Origin: Epiperipatus broadwayi
Lineage: Eukaryota; Onychophora; Udeonychophora; Euonychophora; Peripatidae
Assembly (NCBI GenBank): GCA_028023455.1
Contig: JAQFVV010000032.1
Span: 4,498,392 to 4,562,391, forward strand
Reading direction: 5' to 3'
Length of the DNA: 64,000 bases
Made by a program: the position numbers and the translations under genes
The notes under the pieces: generated by a model
Seen by the model: only the letters and a program-made list of their open reading frames with translations
The model's database searches: none
Told to the model about the DNA's origin: nothing
Shown: piece after piece, positions 34,601 through 47,864 of the stretch
Numbering within the stretch: position 1 is the first letter of the stretch
Layout of the letters: each line of letters opens with the position of its first letter

Positions 34601-37600
34601 TAAAAATATTTTTTACAACATTTATTTTTAAGAGAAAACTCTTAAAAAATTTATTATGGCAAAGTTGAAACAATTTTTACTTGCCAAACTAGAGTCACCT
34701 TTGTCAAATGGTAAAGTAATCATTTTAAAAAATTTTAATAACAATAAATAATATATATTTTTTTTGATAATAATTGACTCAAATTTATTTTATTTTAATA
34801 ACATTGAATTTAAATATTTTATATTCTGTTCTACTAACTTTTTGAATAGAGAAAATTGTCCAATGATAATTTAGTATTTTGTTTTGCTAACTTTTTGAAT
34901 AGATAAATTTACCCAGTTATACCAATATACAATATTATAGATAAGAATTCCATTTAAAAATTTATTTTCATATTTTTAAAACATCAAATATTAACTTGTA
35001 AAATATCTATCACTTGAAAGCTTATATCTGTAATAATGGTAATATTATCAGTATATTATATAGAAAAAAGTTTTAACCCATTATAAATTTCATAAGAAAA
35101 TAACCGGGTTTTTTTTAGCAATTTGGTCCCTGGTGAATTTTTCCACAAGTATTATATATTAAAATACATATTTTTCATTTTATTATATGAAAATTTGTTC
35201 AACAAATTACAATAGATGGCAGGAAAATTGAAAAAAAAATGCCAATCAAAGGAAAATAAGCACTGCCCTGACATGTTCATACATTGTTCCAAGGCAAGGC
35301 CATAAAATGTTTGGCATTTTATGACATTGTTTAAAGAAAATAGTTTGAATGACCAAAAACTTGTTTATTTGTGAATTTATTACAGTTTTACATATTTTTT
35401 ACAATAATTTATACTATATTTATTAGATATCAAAAAATGTAAATTATTAATAACTTATTTTGACTGGAAATAATTTTTGAAAAATATACTGTTATATTAG
35501 CAGTTAATGTGAATATGGCCTGAAGCTATTTAGAAGTTTAGCTTCTACATAAGCAATCTACTTACACCTACAAGTATAAAAATATCACAATTTTGCAATA
35601 AATATTCAAAAATTTTAAACTTTTAAAGCATAAGTCATTAGATGTAACAGAAGTAAATAAATATTCATTCAGATTTTTAAAAATAATCAGAAGTAACAAA
35701 GATTTTTTTAATTTTGTAAACTGAAAATAATCTTTCTGAAATGGTGACATGTAATCTTTTTGTTGATTACAATCTCATTTTTTAAATATTTATAGAAACA
35801 AAATGTGAATATTTAAAATTTATTTCAGTAGTAAACAAAAAATCTATCAAATGAAGTTAAATTTATTATTTTCTAATAAGTAATAATCATTTAATCATAT
35901 ATTTTATGTTAATGTGTGAGACAAAGAAAAACATCAGAAGATGCTAAAATCTGAGGGTCTTAGGTTACACTACAGGAGAGTTAATTGTAAAAATAAAATG
36001 TTCAGATATGAAGGACATGCATGAATATTTCACTAGAGTCTAGAATGGTGGAATTTACTGCTAAACAACAAAATTAAAATATTAAAAAAAAGAAATCTAA
36101 AAATGTGTACATTACCTAAACACAATTTTTATTTAACTAATTTTTATTTAATACTTTTATATTTATAAAAGACTTAACTTTTTCACTGGAAAAATTGCAT
36201 ATGGACATAATTGTAAACAATGTCACTTTTATCATTAAAACTATTATTTAATTTTGTGTTTTTATAAAGAAAACAAAAGTAAACTAAATGGTGAACCATT
36301 GATTTTTATAAAGTTTTTTAACAATGCTGAAAAATAAAATTCAAAGTTTTATCAATTGTTTATTGTAATTTAAAAATCAGGATCCAACATTATTCAATTG
36401 ATTTTTTTAGAGAAAAATCACAGCCAGCAGAAATGATCTTACACAACATAGTACATTATTTTATTAATAATATGCTAAGTAAAATTATTATCACTTTTTT
36501 AATTTTAAGCATTATTTTTGTCAGATTTTTAACATTTTTTATATTATAAATTTAAGATAATAAACTATTTTTTTATCATAAGAAAGCATTATAAATGCTT
36601 CTTCTTTATATAAGAGTTTTTTAATTATGAGGCAGTTTGAGAAAACAATTTAATTCATCCTTCAGGGTAAGGTTATACATTAATATGCCCACAATCATAA
36701 TGAGATCTTTAAATTTATTGTTATTTTCTTCATCATTAAAGTTTAAGAGTAACCCTAAAATTAAAATAGTAAAATAAGTCATGTCAATAGGGTAGTTAAA
36801 ATAGCAAATTATCACCATTATTAAACAATTATTATGTAATCATAGCATTTTATTGTTTAACTGCTTTTTCTGTCTCCCATCCAAAAAACATTTAACTTTA
36901 AAATAAGTTTTTAGTCAAGGTTTTAAAAAAATAATATGTGAAAAATCAATTTCCTTATAGGCAACTATATATATATTTCAATTTAGTACAGTATGTGATG
37001 GTTTAAGCATAATATTGCTTTTATTTGATTCAAACTCGTTATCAGCAGCAGCAGTCTTTCATTAAAGAATGTGGTGATTCTAACTCCAAAAATAAATAGA
37101 TAAAAATAATAACATTATTTTGCATTGATTGTAGAAACAAATCAGCCAACCATATATAGAGCATGTTGATCAATTATTATGATTATTTAATCATTTTATA
37201 TCTTGTCGTTTAATTTTTTTATAGCAAACCTTTCTGAAAGACATCAGTTCTCTTAGCTTTAATTTTAAGTGTATTAATTAAAACGGCTCAGCTTATCTGA
37301 TTTGTTTTTCTATATGTTTTAAAATAAATTTACTGTAAACTATTTACCTGAAGGCAAGTAGACTAATTAGGCATTGGAGTACATTTGATCTTCATTAACG
37401 GTAATTTAACCTTACTCGTTACTTTCTTAATGTTCTTTATTTTAGCATTCAGTTTTAGTGTTATATAAAAAACTTTAATTAACCTTTAAAAATATATAAA
37501 TATATTAAGTATTTTTTATTGTTACTAAAGCTTCTTTATAAACTTATGCATATATATATATACAATTAATTATGCCTAATTAAATAATATATCGGTTTTT

Positions 37601-37960
37601 ATGACAACTTGATTCCTGTACTGAGTGTATTCTAAACAAAATTATAATTATTTTTTAAAATACGTCTACAATATTTTGCTTTGATAAAAATTATTTTCAA
37701 ATGAATTTCTTGTAATTATTAGTGCTTTTTTTTTTTTTTTTTTTGAATCGTTGCTTTTTAAATTCTTAATCGTGTTATTCTTATTTTTTGCTTTAATGAT
37801 TCATTATTAAAGATATCATTGCAAAAATAAATTTAAAATTTTTCATTATTTTTAGTAAGTTGAAGTAAAGAAGGTTCCCCTCTTTTCTTCCAAAACGTAA
37901 GCTTGTGGTTAAGACCTATAGAGGTCCCTACTATAGCATTTTTACGCGCATATTCTTGAG
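31690..37960. other. Long AT-rich stretch, no gene recognised
   Basis: No exon or transposon protein was seen. 34195-34260 shares AATCTGAAGCTGTCAGCATCAT with the 10.3-kb segment. Degenerate family II fragments may continue to about 32.4 kb (TATAATATGATGTC-type stretches at 31.7 kb). The rest is A/T runs, with more complex, CpG-containing sequence at 37.2-37.5 and 37.85-37.97 kb. Confidence 0.45.
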
Positions 37961-37971
37961 GTTACAGCCTT

Positions 37972-38143
37972 CATCATCATCATCAACCATTATCAATCCA
38001 CTGCAGAATGAAAGTCTCTCCCAGTTCAATCCATCTTCTCCGATCTTTAGCTTCTCTCCTTCACATCGCTCCTGCACACTTTCGTATTTCATCCATCCAT
38101 CTCACATGTGATATATTTCTGGGTCTTTTACAAACTCTTGGAA
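37972..38143 (-). mobile_element. 5'-truncated RTE LINE 3' end with 9-bp target-site duplication
   Basis: The minus strand reads HVRWMDEIRKCAGAM, then RREAKDRRRWIELGETF and ILQWIDNG before stops. This is the conserved C-terminus of RTE-type LINE proteins, and it ends in a (TGA)n-type microsatellite (37972-37988). TACAGCCTT flanks both sides (37963-37971 and 38144-38152). A sister copy lies at 42079-42432. Only 172 bp were inserted, a typical aborted reverse-transcription product. Confidence 0.88.
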
Positions 38144-38152
38144 TACAGCCTT

Positions 38153-38401
38153 AGTAAATATTAATTGTTAGTTATGTAAATCTTTAATAGAATTAATTGC
38201 ACGTGTGTATATGTATTTATAGATAGATAATGAATATCTAGCTAGTGTTAACTAAAAGCTAAAACGTAGATGAAAAGCCATTCACACTCCCTCTATAAAA
38301 CAGCAATTAGCAAGCAAAATTGTTGATGCCTTTTTATTGTCTTTATTTAAGAGGCTATTTTAATGAAAAGTCTTAAATTTGCTTAGAAATTTTAGCCTAC
38401 G
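38153..38401. other. AT-rich non-coding DNA
   Basis: Nothing recognised. Confidence 0.5.
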
Positions 38402-38500
38402 TAAAAAAATACTTTCCATGTTTTAATCCTCATTTCAAACCCCAGATCATGAGCCCGGAAGACAAATATTCTGGCTATTATACTATGAACTCCACTCCGT
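38402..38500 (-). mobile_element. tRNA-derived SINE (family C), copy 2, decayed
   Basis: The minus strand reads GTTCATAGTATAATAGCCAG (A-box region) and ATGATCTGGGGTTTGAAATG (B-box region), aligning with the 26.49-kb copy. The 3' end is not defined, and no duplication was seen. Confidence 0.5.
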
Positions 38501-39405
38501 GTGTGTATAAATTTAATTGTAAATATAATGTGATATAAAATAAAATTGAAAATCAGTTAAAAAAAAAAAATGCCAATAACATAGTTAATCTTTTATTTTA
38601 TTTTTTCATACTTAATTAAATATACATGTATATTATTAATATCATATCTTAAATATATATAAATAAATCTGGAAAGATGTCAATTTCAATCGGTTGTGCG
38701 GATTATTATTAGTAATCCAAGGTGGCTGTCAAGGTTTTTCCTACAGTGTATATATACTGCAGAGAGATTTGTCGAGTTTCTATTGCAATATGGCAGTAAA
38801 AGATATATTATGGACGTGGATGTAACTGACTGACTTCTCTCGTATATGCACTCACACATACATATAAATATATACTTGTAAAGGCTTTACAAATAAGTAA
38901 GTTTTTTTTTGATTAGGTATCGCTTAAAATTAAATCGAAATTAACATGACATAATTATCATTGCAAAATAATAATTACCATTTGTTACAGGTATGTATAT
39001 ACTTTACAGATGTTTTCATAAAATTGTTTTTAAGAATTATAATTATATAAAAAAGAAATACGACCACAATATTACTTTAAAGATATCAGAGAAAATATGA
39101 ACCGGATTGAAATTTGATGAAATGAAAAAAATCTTTTTATGTATTAATGCAAAAAAATAATTTATATATCTTATCTTCCCTTGCATAACAAATAAGCAAC
39201 ATTTTAAAATTAATATTTATATGATCAATTTCTCTTGAAAACAAATAAAATTTAAATACAAAAAGTGAGAAAGAACAACATTTTAACTTAATTGACCAAA
39301 TTAAGATATATATATTTTTTTTTTAGTTTTTTTTTTTTGTTTGTTTGTTTGTTTGTTTTGAAGAGTACTAATTCGGTTCATTTATTTACTTTACCTGCAG
39401 CCATC
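38501..39405. other. AT-rich DNA with one complex block
   Basis: 38650-38850 is markedly more complex (CpGs, GTCAAGG, GGATTATTATTAGTAATCC palindrome) and has no repeat copy in the window; it could be a conserved non-coding element. A poly(T)-(GTTT)n tract lies at 39313-39360. Confidence 0.4.
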
Positions 39406-39570
39406 TATTCTAAGCTTGAATAAATACTGAACATTGGATGGTTATGCTGCATTCACATCCCTGAACTAGTTTCTCATTATTGGCTTATTGCAGTGGTAAG
39501 CTATGGACTGACACCTAAACATCTAGAATCTAGCTTATACTAATCAAACTAATAGCCGGAAATAAAAATT
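39406..39570. mobile_element. Foldback family II, degenerate copy
   Basis: CTGAACTAGTTTCTCATTATTGG and CACCTAAACATCTAGAATCTA are recognisable as the core CACTAGTTT and CACCTAAACCTTTAGGATCTA of the 11.2-kb element. Confidence 0.55.
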
Positions 39571-39998
39571 GTTTACGATTCTGAATCCAAAATAGCTCCT
39601 CATATAATTGTGTAGACCTTGTATTATTATTTTGCTAATAATTATTTTAATGACCTCAATCTTAATGAAGTAAGTCACCTTAAAATTTTTGTTCATCATA
39701 ATCTGAGACAACTCATTTAAATATATAAGACCGGCTATAGTTGTAAAAAAAAAATTGTTTTTTTTTTTTTTTTAAATATTGTAATTAATTTTATTTTTTA
39801 ATGTTTTTTTTTCTCTTTGAAGTCTTTTACAAAAAATGCAGTGTGTGTATTTTTTAGCCCTATTAATTTTTAATCTGAAGTTTTATTCTTAAAATATTTA
39901 TATTTTGTACTTTTACATAATTGATTCATATTTTATAATTTAAATCATACCTTAATTAACCTATACATTTCGTGTACTAAATATTTACTATGGTAAAT
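39571..39998. other. AT-rich non-coding DNA
   Basis: Homopolymer-rich; nothing recognised. Confidence 0.5.
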
Positions 39999-40200
39999 AG
40001 AGGCATTTGAACTTAGGATTTTCAATCTATATTCATCTTCCATTCCATCTCAAACAATCGATGCACATGGCCACACACATGTGAAAAAGATAAATGATTT
40101 CCAATATCTTTTTTCACATGTGTGTGATCATGTGTATTGATTGTTTGAGATGGAGTGGAGGATGAATATTGTCTGAAAATTTTAAGTTCAAATTCCCTCT
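39999..40200. mobile_element. Foldback family I, minimal hairpin copy
   Basis: The arms 39999-40091 and 40106-40200 are reverse complements with a loop of about 14 bp. Pairs include GAGGCATTTGAACTTA with TAAGTTCAAATTCCCTC, and CACACATGTGAAAAAGAT with ATCTTTTTTCACATGTGTGTG. It shares the arm ends of the larger copies and lacks their inner half, so it is an internally deleted form. Confidence 0.85.
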
Positions 40201-41761
40201 GTTTAAAATCATTTTGTTCTTCTTTTAATTTCATTTTAATTTTGTTTATCTTATATGACTCTTTTACATAACCACTAATATAGTGTCTATTTTCTCTCAA
40301 CAATATTTTACCATAAACAACCCATTTTATATTTTTCCAAATGTGGATGTAGAAGTTGAACACTTGACTTACTTGCAGACACTTAAGTTTCTTTAATATA
40401 TACTTTTTTTAATTAAAAGAAAAAAAGAGTTAAAGATCTTACACAAGTTTCAAACTGTAAATATAGAAAAATAAATTGGTGAAATGTTTTTTTTTAAATT
40501 ACAAGTTTAAAATCTGCCTCATGTTATTTATTATTAGTTAATGTCTGTATGCGCTAGCGTGTTTTAAATTAAAACACTTTGTTTTAATTTTTGTAACAAA
40601 TTAAAAACAATCTTTATTGTTACTAACTTTGCATATTTCTTTAACATTGCATTTAAATTTATATATTTAATTGCATATAAAATATTTCATGTCCGGAACC
40701 TCCTAGTATAATTAATTATATAAGTGACTATTCATCTATCTGAGGTTTAAGTTAAGCTGAATAATTTTTTAAAAAAAATTCATTTATGTTTGAAACAGGT
40801 GTAGGATTTTTCGTTAAGATTAGTAACTTAAAACTAAATGTACTAACCATCAAACTTAATTGGTAAATAGATATTTATTTAGAGGATAAAACAAAAATTA
40901 AAATGTCATTGCTCTGAAATCTTTACTAACAATTTATTAAAGCGGTGAATCAAAATCAAATTTTATGCAGTACTATTTGATTCAAAATTTTTTTTAGTAA
41001 AATTTATGATTTGATTCAGAATTCTATATAACGATTATTTACTTGGGCTAATGTTAATAATATGTATAGAGCAACAAGACAATAAGTAAAGATATTTTTT
41101 CATGGAGCATTACATCTAGAAAATTAACAAATTTAAATGAGTAAAAATATTTTGATAGTCAATTTCAGTTCACTATGGTCAACACAGATAAATTGTTCAG
41201 TAATATATTATATACAATATTGTATTGGAAGTTTAACAATTATAATGGGTTTTTTTATTAAATACATTTCGATGAAAATGGCTCACTAAAGTTTGCATAT
41301 AGTTCTAAAATTGAAATGTTACAACAAAGTATATTTAAAAAATAATAATGGGTAAATTAAAACCTATCAAGATCAAGTGCTATGGTCATATCGAGATAAG
41401 CTATTGTTTACTTAGTAAGATTTTTTTTTTTTACCAAAAGCTGTAAAAACATCCAATTTTCTTATAATTTATTTATAAATAATCTTCTATGTGAGATGAT
41501 TAGTGTTAAATATATTGATCTTTAATCATATATAACTGTAAAAAATTATTATTTTAAAATAAACTGGAGCTTTATTTAAAATACTTTTTTAAACATGGAG
41601 ATCAGCCAATAACAACTTTATGTATAAACACAGATGATAAATAAATTACATCATGGATAGGAAATGAAATGTAAAAGTTATCTAAATAAAAAAAAACTCA
41701 CTCTGCTTTCAAAAATAAATAGTGGTAAAATGTATATTGTATAATAAGAAAATCTTGTAAC
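40201..41761. other. AT-rich non-coding DNA
   Basis: No gene or repeat copy recognised. Confidence 0.5.
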
Positions 41762-44080
41762 TGTCTGCATTCCCTCAAGAAAATGAGAGTGAATGTATCT
41801 AACTATAGTCAGACCTAGGGTTTTCATATAGGATGCCAAGAATGATACAATAAAAATTTAACCCATGATTGAATCTATTTCAAATATGATAATTTAATAT
41901 TTAACATTCAGTACAGATACAACATAGACCAGTTCATCCAATCTTCACTTCTCTTTACTAGTCTGTTATGCTCAGTATTCAAACTCGGGGTGAATTTTAC
42001 ACTTAACTCTCTTCAGGGATCAATTGATATACTGTAGAAATAATAATAATTTTATATAATTTCAATAGATTCTCAAACATGATATTAAAGAAGTATGGAG
42101 AGATGCATGTTGAAAGTAACAAGAAGAAATCGAAAACACAGTGTATGGGTAAAAGAACAAACAGGTGTTACTGACCTCTTTAAAAAAATTAAAAGACTGA
42201 AGTAGAGTTGGGCTGGACATATTGCTAGAAGAGATGATAATAGATGGACAATTAAAATTTTAAACTGGATTCCAAGAGATTGTAAAAGACCCAGAAAGAG
42301 ACCACATGTGAGATGGATGGATAAAATAAGAAAATGTGCAGGGGTGATATGGAGAAGAGAAGCTAACGATAAGAAAAGATGGATTGAACTTGGAAAGACC
42401 TTCATCCTGCAGTGGATTGATAATGGTTGATGTTATATATAAGTATATATATTCAAATTTATTTTATAATAAAAATAAATTAAATAATTTAAATTTATCT
42501 TTATATAACAAAATTTTTATTATGAGTGCTATATATACATTTCTACTATATTAGCATATAAATTTCAAGATTATACCTTCCCATATCCCACAGTGGATAT
42601 GTATCATAACACAAACAATATTTAATAGATTGTAAAACAATGGATAAAATTTTATAATTCCAAAAATTATGATAACACTAACTAACTAAATTTAAATTAA
42701 ACGGTATTAATATAAATGAAAACTTTTGTAATATCCAATCCTTTTGAGGAGATTCCATTTCTATAAGACCTCCCATCTATGTATGATCCCTATTGTTAAA
42801 AGAAAAGATCTTTCATCCAAGAAAATTAGTCATTTATACCAAGTAATAAACAAATAAATATTACTATTTGTCTGAAGGTTAGTAATGAACAAAAATTCTG
42901 TCTTGTCATAAGAGAATGAATTAATATGAAGAAAAATAAAATCTTACTTTCATATTAAGTTTACTTCTTAACCTGGTCAAGTCACTTTGTAAGGAAGATG
43001 TAAATTTTATTTAATAAAAAAAAAAAAAATTAACCCAATGATCTTTTCGCATTTTTCATCTAATGATTTCCCAAAAACACCGTGCTATATAAAATAATTG
43101 ACATATTTACATAAAATGAATTATTCCAAAGTAAGCAAGTTTAAAGGCAATGGAAATACAATTGAACATGTATGAATGTTGATGTGCAAAGATGATGTGA
43201 TGTATTTAAAGTTTATGATATTGTCCTATTCATTTACATAATTTGAATAATAATATTCACTAAGAATAAAGTTCTTTTATTTCTGATCATCAATCTTCAG
43301 TGAGGCAATCCATATACTCTGTTGTTCATAAACATTCTTCCTGCATGATATTGATATCCTTTTATATAAATTATCTTGCTATAAATTGGAATTGGATATT
43401 GCATTATAAAGATGAAATATTTATATTTTAGGCATTTCAATAGGAATAAATAATTACACTTTTTAGGTTAAAACAATAGCATTTAATCCTATGGCAAATT
43501 GTCTTTACTCACGATGCAATTTCTATAACTTGAAATCTTCTTAAAATAATTTTATTTAAATGTATAAATAATTTTTGATGATATTTATCTTCCTTGAAAT
43601 TCAAGTTTAGAATGATATTAAGAATTTCTCTAATTATTATATTAAAGATAATTTTACTTTTGAAATTATTATTAATGGTATTAAAGAGTAATATATTTAC
43701 CCTTTACTTGAGTGATATTAGAGTTCTCTGCTAACAAAGATTTTATAAATAAAGAAAATTTGTTCAAACTATTGATCCATCTTTCTGATGTGTTCAGTAT
43801 TCGAACATAGCAAACTAAATATGTGCAGTGATTAGTGCATTTGTAAAAGATGGAACTAATTTGGAAATTAGTTGATTTACCTTTTATAGTAGAATTGACT
43901 TCCAGTAATTAGCATTTTATTTCATGATTTTGTATTCAATTATTGTAGAATGCATCATAATTAATAATTGTGTAATTAAGTTGAGATTTTATTACCTTTG
44001 CATTTAGTTGCTAAGATATAACTTGACCTTAGGTTATCTCTATGTTTTGAGTCTTGATTAGTGATATTAGTTAAAGTAAA

Positions 44081-44111
<31 letters not shown>

Positions 44112-44300
44112 GAATGATTGAAATCTAATTATTTTAATATTTGTAAAATAACTATTTATATAACTTGAGTTTTGTTAATAAAATTTTAAGTTATATATAT
44201 ATGCATGTGGGTATTTTAATGTGAAAGGATATATTTTAAATTTATGGTTTGATATTGCACATAAACAAATGAGCTTGATAAGATTTAAGCTATCCTTACA
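41762..44300 (-). repeat. 3' LTR (element sense), with a LINE insertion
   Basis: Counterpart of 50044-53208. It ends at CCTTACA (44300), immediately followed by ACTCCCGACC, the complement of a purine-rich tract. A (TA)n run lies at 44082-44111, and a 354-bp RTE tail at 42079-42432 is absent from the other LTR. Without the inserts both LTRs are about 2.2 kb. Confidence 0.88.
42079..42432 (+). pseudogene. RTE LINE 3' end inserted in the 3' LTR
   Basis: The plus strand reads MERCMLKVTRRNRKH, TGVTDLFKKIKRLK, then after a stop SWAGHIARRDDNRWT, PRDCKRPRKRPHVRWMDKI and RRWIELGKTFILQWIDNG. This is the conserved end of RTE-type LINE proteins (family: W-x-W-A-G-H-I-A-R-R-x-D-N-R-W). Only one stop breaks about 110 codons, so it is younger than the LTR element that holds it. 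Same family as 37972-38143. Confidence 0.92.
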
Positions 44301-44479
44301 ACTCCCGACCATACAGGGTTAAAATGTTCTAATATGATAAGAAAATCTCAATACTTAAAGTGTATATATGTATTATATTGTTATATATGTATATATTGTA
44401 ATTTAGATTTATAAATGGATCATACAACTTATTTTATATCCATTGTTTTTGTTATCTGTATTATTATTTTTTGTATTAT

Positions 44480-45480
44480 CCTGAGTACTCTCATCATTGA
44501 AATGATTGTCCCTAGCTTTTTATTTAGTGCTTTCTCCTTTCTCTTTCTCCTTCTATAAGCTGCAAGTGATGATTATCTGGATTTTATGGTTGTCCAAGAT
44601 AGGGTTTAAGAATGTGAGCATTGTATGTACCTTTCATTTCCTCATTTATATCTATCCAAAAATTAATTTGGACCTGTTGTTTTATTATAGTAAATGGTCC
44701 TTTATATGGATTATAGAATTTATGGCATTTGTTTTGGAGTTGTTTGCTAAAATTATGGGTCTTTATAAAACTTTATCTCCTATTTTGAATTGGTAGCTAT
44801 TTTTCTTGCTATTTTTCCTTCTCAGCTCTGATTTATTTAGTAATCTTTGATATGCCTTTTATATATCATATCAATCTGGTTAGGTTTAATTAGAGATTGA
44901 TAATTATTACATACATTTGGAATTGCTTTATGAAAATGTAGTTTAATAGATGTGAATCTAGTAAATTCATTCACACTGCAGTTAAAATAATTTACTACAC
45001 ATTCCATTTGTTTTACCCATCCTCTATGCTCATCCTAAAAGTAAGTCCTAAACAAACATCCAAATTCACAAGGGTTTTATTGTGGATTTTTAATGGATAT
45101 AAGCATATGTTTTATTTGTGATTTTTATACCCACTTCTTCCAATTTTTAGATAGGAAAGGTGCATCATGGTCTATTAATATGATTTTAGATTTTCCTATT
45201 GTTATAAAATGAAGAGTGTCTAATACATGCCTAGTATTAGCTTGAGGTAATGGGTAGGCTGAAACATGTTTGGAAAAGAGATCATAAGTGACTAATAAGT
45301 ATTTTTCTTTATTAAATGGAAGAAATGGTCTATAATAATTTATCTCTAAGCAAGGATAATAGGTTTTAATGTATTACTAAAATCTTGATTTACTGGATTG
45401 GCTCTTAAGCATATAATACAATCATAAAGTGATTCTAAGATATCTTTATACATTTTTGGCCACTAATATCAATTTTTCAA
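44480..45480 (-). pseudogene. Integrase remnant with GPY/F-type module
   Basis: WPKMYKDILESLYDCIICL (about 45400-45460) is the end of the H2C2 zinc finger. YLLVTYDLFSKHVSAYPL (about 45240-45300) and IILIDHDAPFLS (about 45150-45190) supply the first two catalytic aspartates of the DDE core; the glutamate was not located. YQFKIGDKVL and NPYKGPFTII (about 44690) form the C-terminal GPY/F module, followed by A-H-I-L-K-P-Y. Frames shift several times. Confidence 0.85.
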
Positions 45481-45779
45481 AGTGTGTTCTGTTTTGTGAG
45501 TACCAATATTCATATAAACATATACTTGTTGAGTGAGCTATGTAAAATTTTAGGTATTATTACCCTCCATCTATATTTGTATTAGTTTTGTGAAGTAAGA
45601 TCAGATTTTTTTAACTTATAATGGCTGACATCTTTCAGTTCAAAACTTTCTGTCTTCTTAAGACTCCTATGATGGGGTTTAAATAAGTCATTAAATTGTA
45701 TTTCAGGTAATTTTTCTAAATCCTTCTCTATATTACTATTCATCATCATGTTGATTTTTGTAATGTAGGCATTTTCTGT

Positions 45780-46250
45780 TGACATATGGTTTTGTCTGAC
45801 CTACATCGATTTCAATTCAATATATTGGCCACAGCATTCTGAGATCCTTTACAGTATTATATTGTATAAATAATTTTTCCTGTAACAATAGGCTATCTGA
45901 CTAATCATGTATTTGTCATATAGCTATGATTCAGGAATTTGAGGCCTTTATGGTCTGTGATCACTATAACCTCTGATCTGAGAAGAATCTGTCAAAATTT
46001 CTGGAAGCTACCCACTATTTGCTGGTCATTCCTTCTCAATGACCATATAGTTTATTTCTGGACCCTTCAGATGATGACTAATAAAGTATAGGACTCCAGG
46101 TTGGCCATTCTCCTGGATTTGGGAAATCATTACCCTAATATGTAACCATTATGATCAGTTTGGACAATAAATTGTTTATTAAAATCAAGGAAAGCTAAAC
46201 ATAGTTTGCTCCAAGAATCCTATTTTAATATTTATAAATGCCTCTGTCCT
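45780..46250 (-). pseudogene. RNase H remnant
   Basis: A frame reading INNLLSKLIIMV, or INKQFIVQTDHNGY with one shift, corresponds to the first RNase H block (F-x-x-x-T-D-A-S). A later V-I-x-D-H-K-x-L-K-F-L block is visible near 45940-45970. Both are strongly decayed. Confidence 0.65.
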
Positions 46251-46944
46251 GCTCTTGGATCCAATTTTATTGCTCATATTTCCTAATGAGCCTCAACAAT
46301 GATTCCACATAGTCAGAAAACTTCTGATAAAACCAATTATAAAAATTACATAAGCCTAAAAATGAACAAATTCATTTTTTGTTGGTGGATTTAGGAAAGT
46401 TTTGAATGGCACTGATCTTATCTGGATGAGGTCTTATTCCATTGCTACTAATGATGTAACCTAAGAAGCTAACTGGTTACAAACTAAGATGCCAAATTGA
46501 TTTTAATTCCTTTTCTGTGACACTTCATAAAATACTCTTAAATGTTGAAGATGCTTCAATGATCACATCATCCAGATATAATGCTAATGATCTGTTTAAT
46601 AGAATTTTATCTAAGCATCTTATCAAACCAAAACCAGTATTTATCAATCCAAAGGGCATCCTATTAAATTGATAAGTAAAACATTCATATCAGAATGCAA
46701 TGTATTGGTGATCTTCTGGTTGAAGTTCAATCTGTCAATGATCAAAGGTGGAAAACACCTTTCTATTTCCAAATTTCATGGATAATTCATGTATGGGTGG
46801 TGGTATATTCCTGTAAGAAACAGTAATATTATTTAGTTGATGAGAATTTAAATAAAATGTCATTGACCCATCTTTCTTTTTTACAGTGACAACTGGATTG
46901 CAGTAGGGTAAAGAGCATTTGGACATAATTTCCCAATCCAACAT
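46250..46944 (-). pseudogene. Reverse transcriptase remnant (Ty3/gypsy type)
   Basis: In order on the minus strand: CNPVVTVKKKDGSM, HQLNNITV, FGNRKVFSTFD, YQFNRMPFGLINTGF and then LYLDDVII (YLDD at 46567-46578), followed by FLGYIISSNGIRP. These are the fingers, palm and thumb landmarks of Ty3/gypsy RTs; the family's first catalytic D is retained in STFD. Stops at several points (for example after STFDH) make it inactive. Confidence 0.92.
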
Positions 46945-47485
46945 TTTATTAATCTGTTTGGATATTTCTGCATGATCCTAGAATGGAATAGGATATGATC
47001 AGGATTGAAATGGTGGGTCATGTGTTAATTTAATTATTTGCTGAAAACTTTCTGTCACTCCTGATATGTCTGAGAAAATTGGATTGAATTGCTTAATAAT
47101 AGATCGTAAATTTTATCGCATCTTCATTTCCAAGAAAATTGGATTCTGCAATTTTATTATCTATGAGTGCCTCTTGGATGGTAGATATTATACAATCAAC
47201 TTTAATAAACCATATCTTGGAAGTAATGTCCTTTCCAAAACCTCATTGCTTATCCTAAGTATTTTATTAGAGAAATCAATGACACGTGTGTTCAGATGTA
47301 GGAAATTGCCCCCAGAATGACATCATGTATCAAACTATTCAGTATTAGAAATATATGATAGAGTATTGTTTGGCCAATTTCGATTTGAATACAAATCTGT
47401 TTAGGTGTTAGTTTGGCCTTTCTACTATTAGTCATGGTAACTTGAATTGATCTGAGTGGTAATGGTTTAATATTAGGGTTCTTAA

Positions 47486-47716
47486 TTAATATTTTTTGAT
47501 AAACCTATTTGATAAAACTGAGATTTGGCTACCAGAATCTAATAGGATTTTGATCAATACAGTGTCAAACATAATCTCTATCATAGAGCAGCTTTGTAAG
47601 GCAAAATTAGGAGCCTTACTTCCCATGAACACAGTAAATTGGTGAGATATCTGTTTGGCATTTGATTTATACTTTTGTTCCCCAGTGTTAATACAGTCTC
47701 TTGAGGTGAGCAACAT
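47486..47716 (-). pseudogene. Aspartic protease remnant
   Basis: ILLDSGSQISVLS (D-S-G catalytic triplet at about 47528-47540), preceded by a hydrophobic strand, is the retropepsin active-site loop in its usual form. The flap and the second conserved I-I-G-x-D block were not found. It stands between gag and RT, where it belongs. Confidence 0.75.
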
Positions 47717-47864
47717 TCCTTCAAGTATCTTTTTAATTTTATTTCAGTTGGATTTTAGAAGTGTGATTACTACACCCTGGTTTTGAGAATTTCTCTAAAC
47801 TATGTGGAGGGTTTAATATATGTTGATCATTATCTATAGTGTTAGGTCATACAGTTTTTTATTT

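Noticed and set aside
44506-44796. Plus-strand open frame of 96 codons
   Set aside because: It is antisense to the integrase GPY/F region, which is the recognisable sequence.
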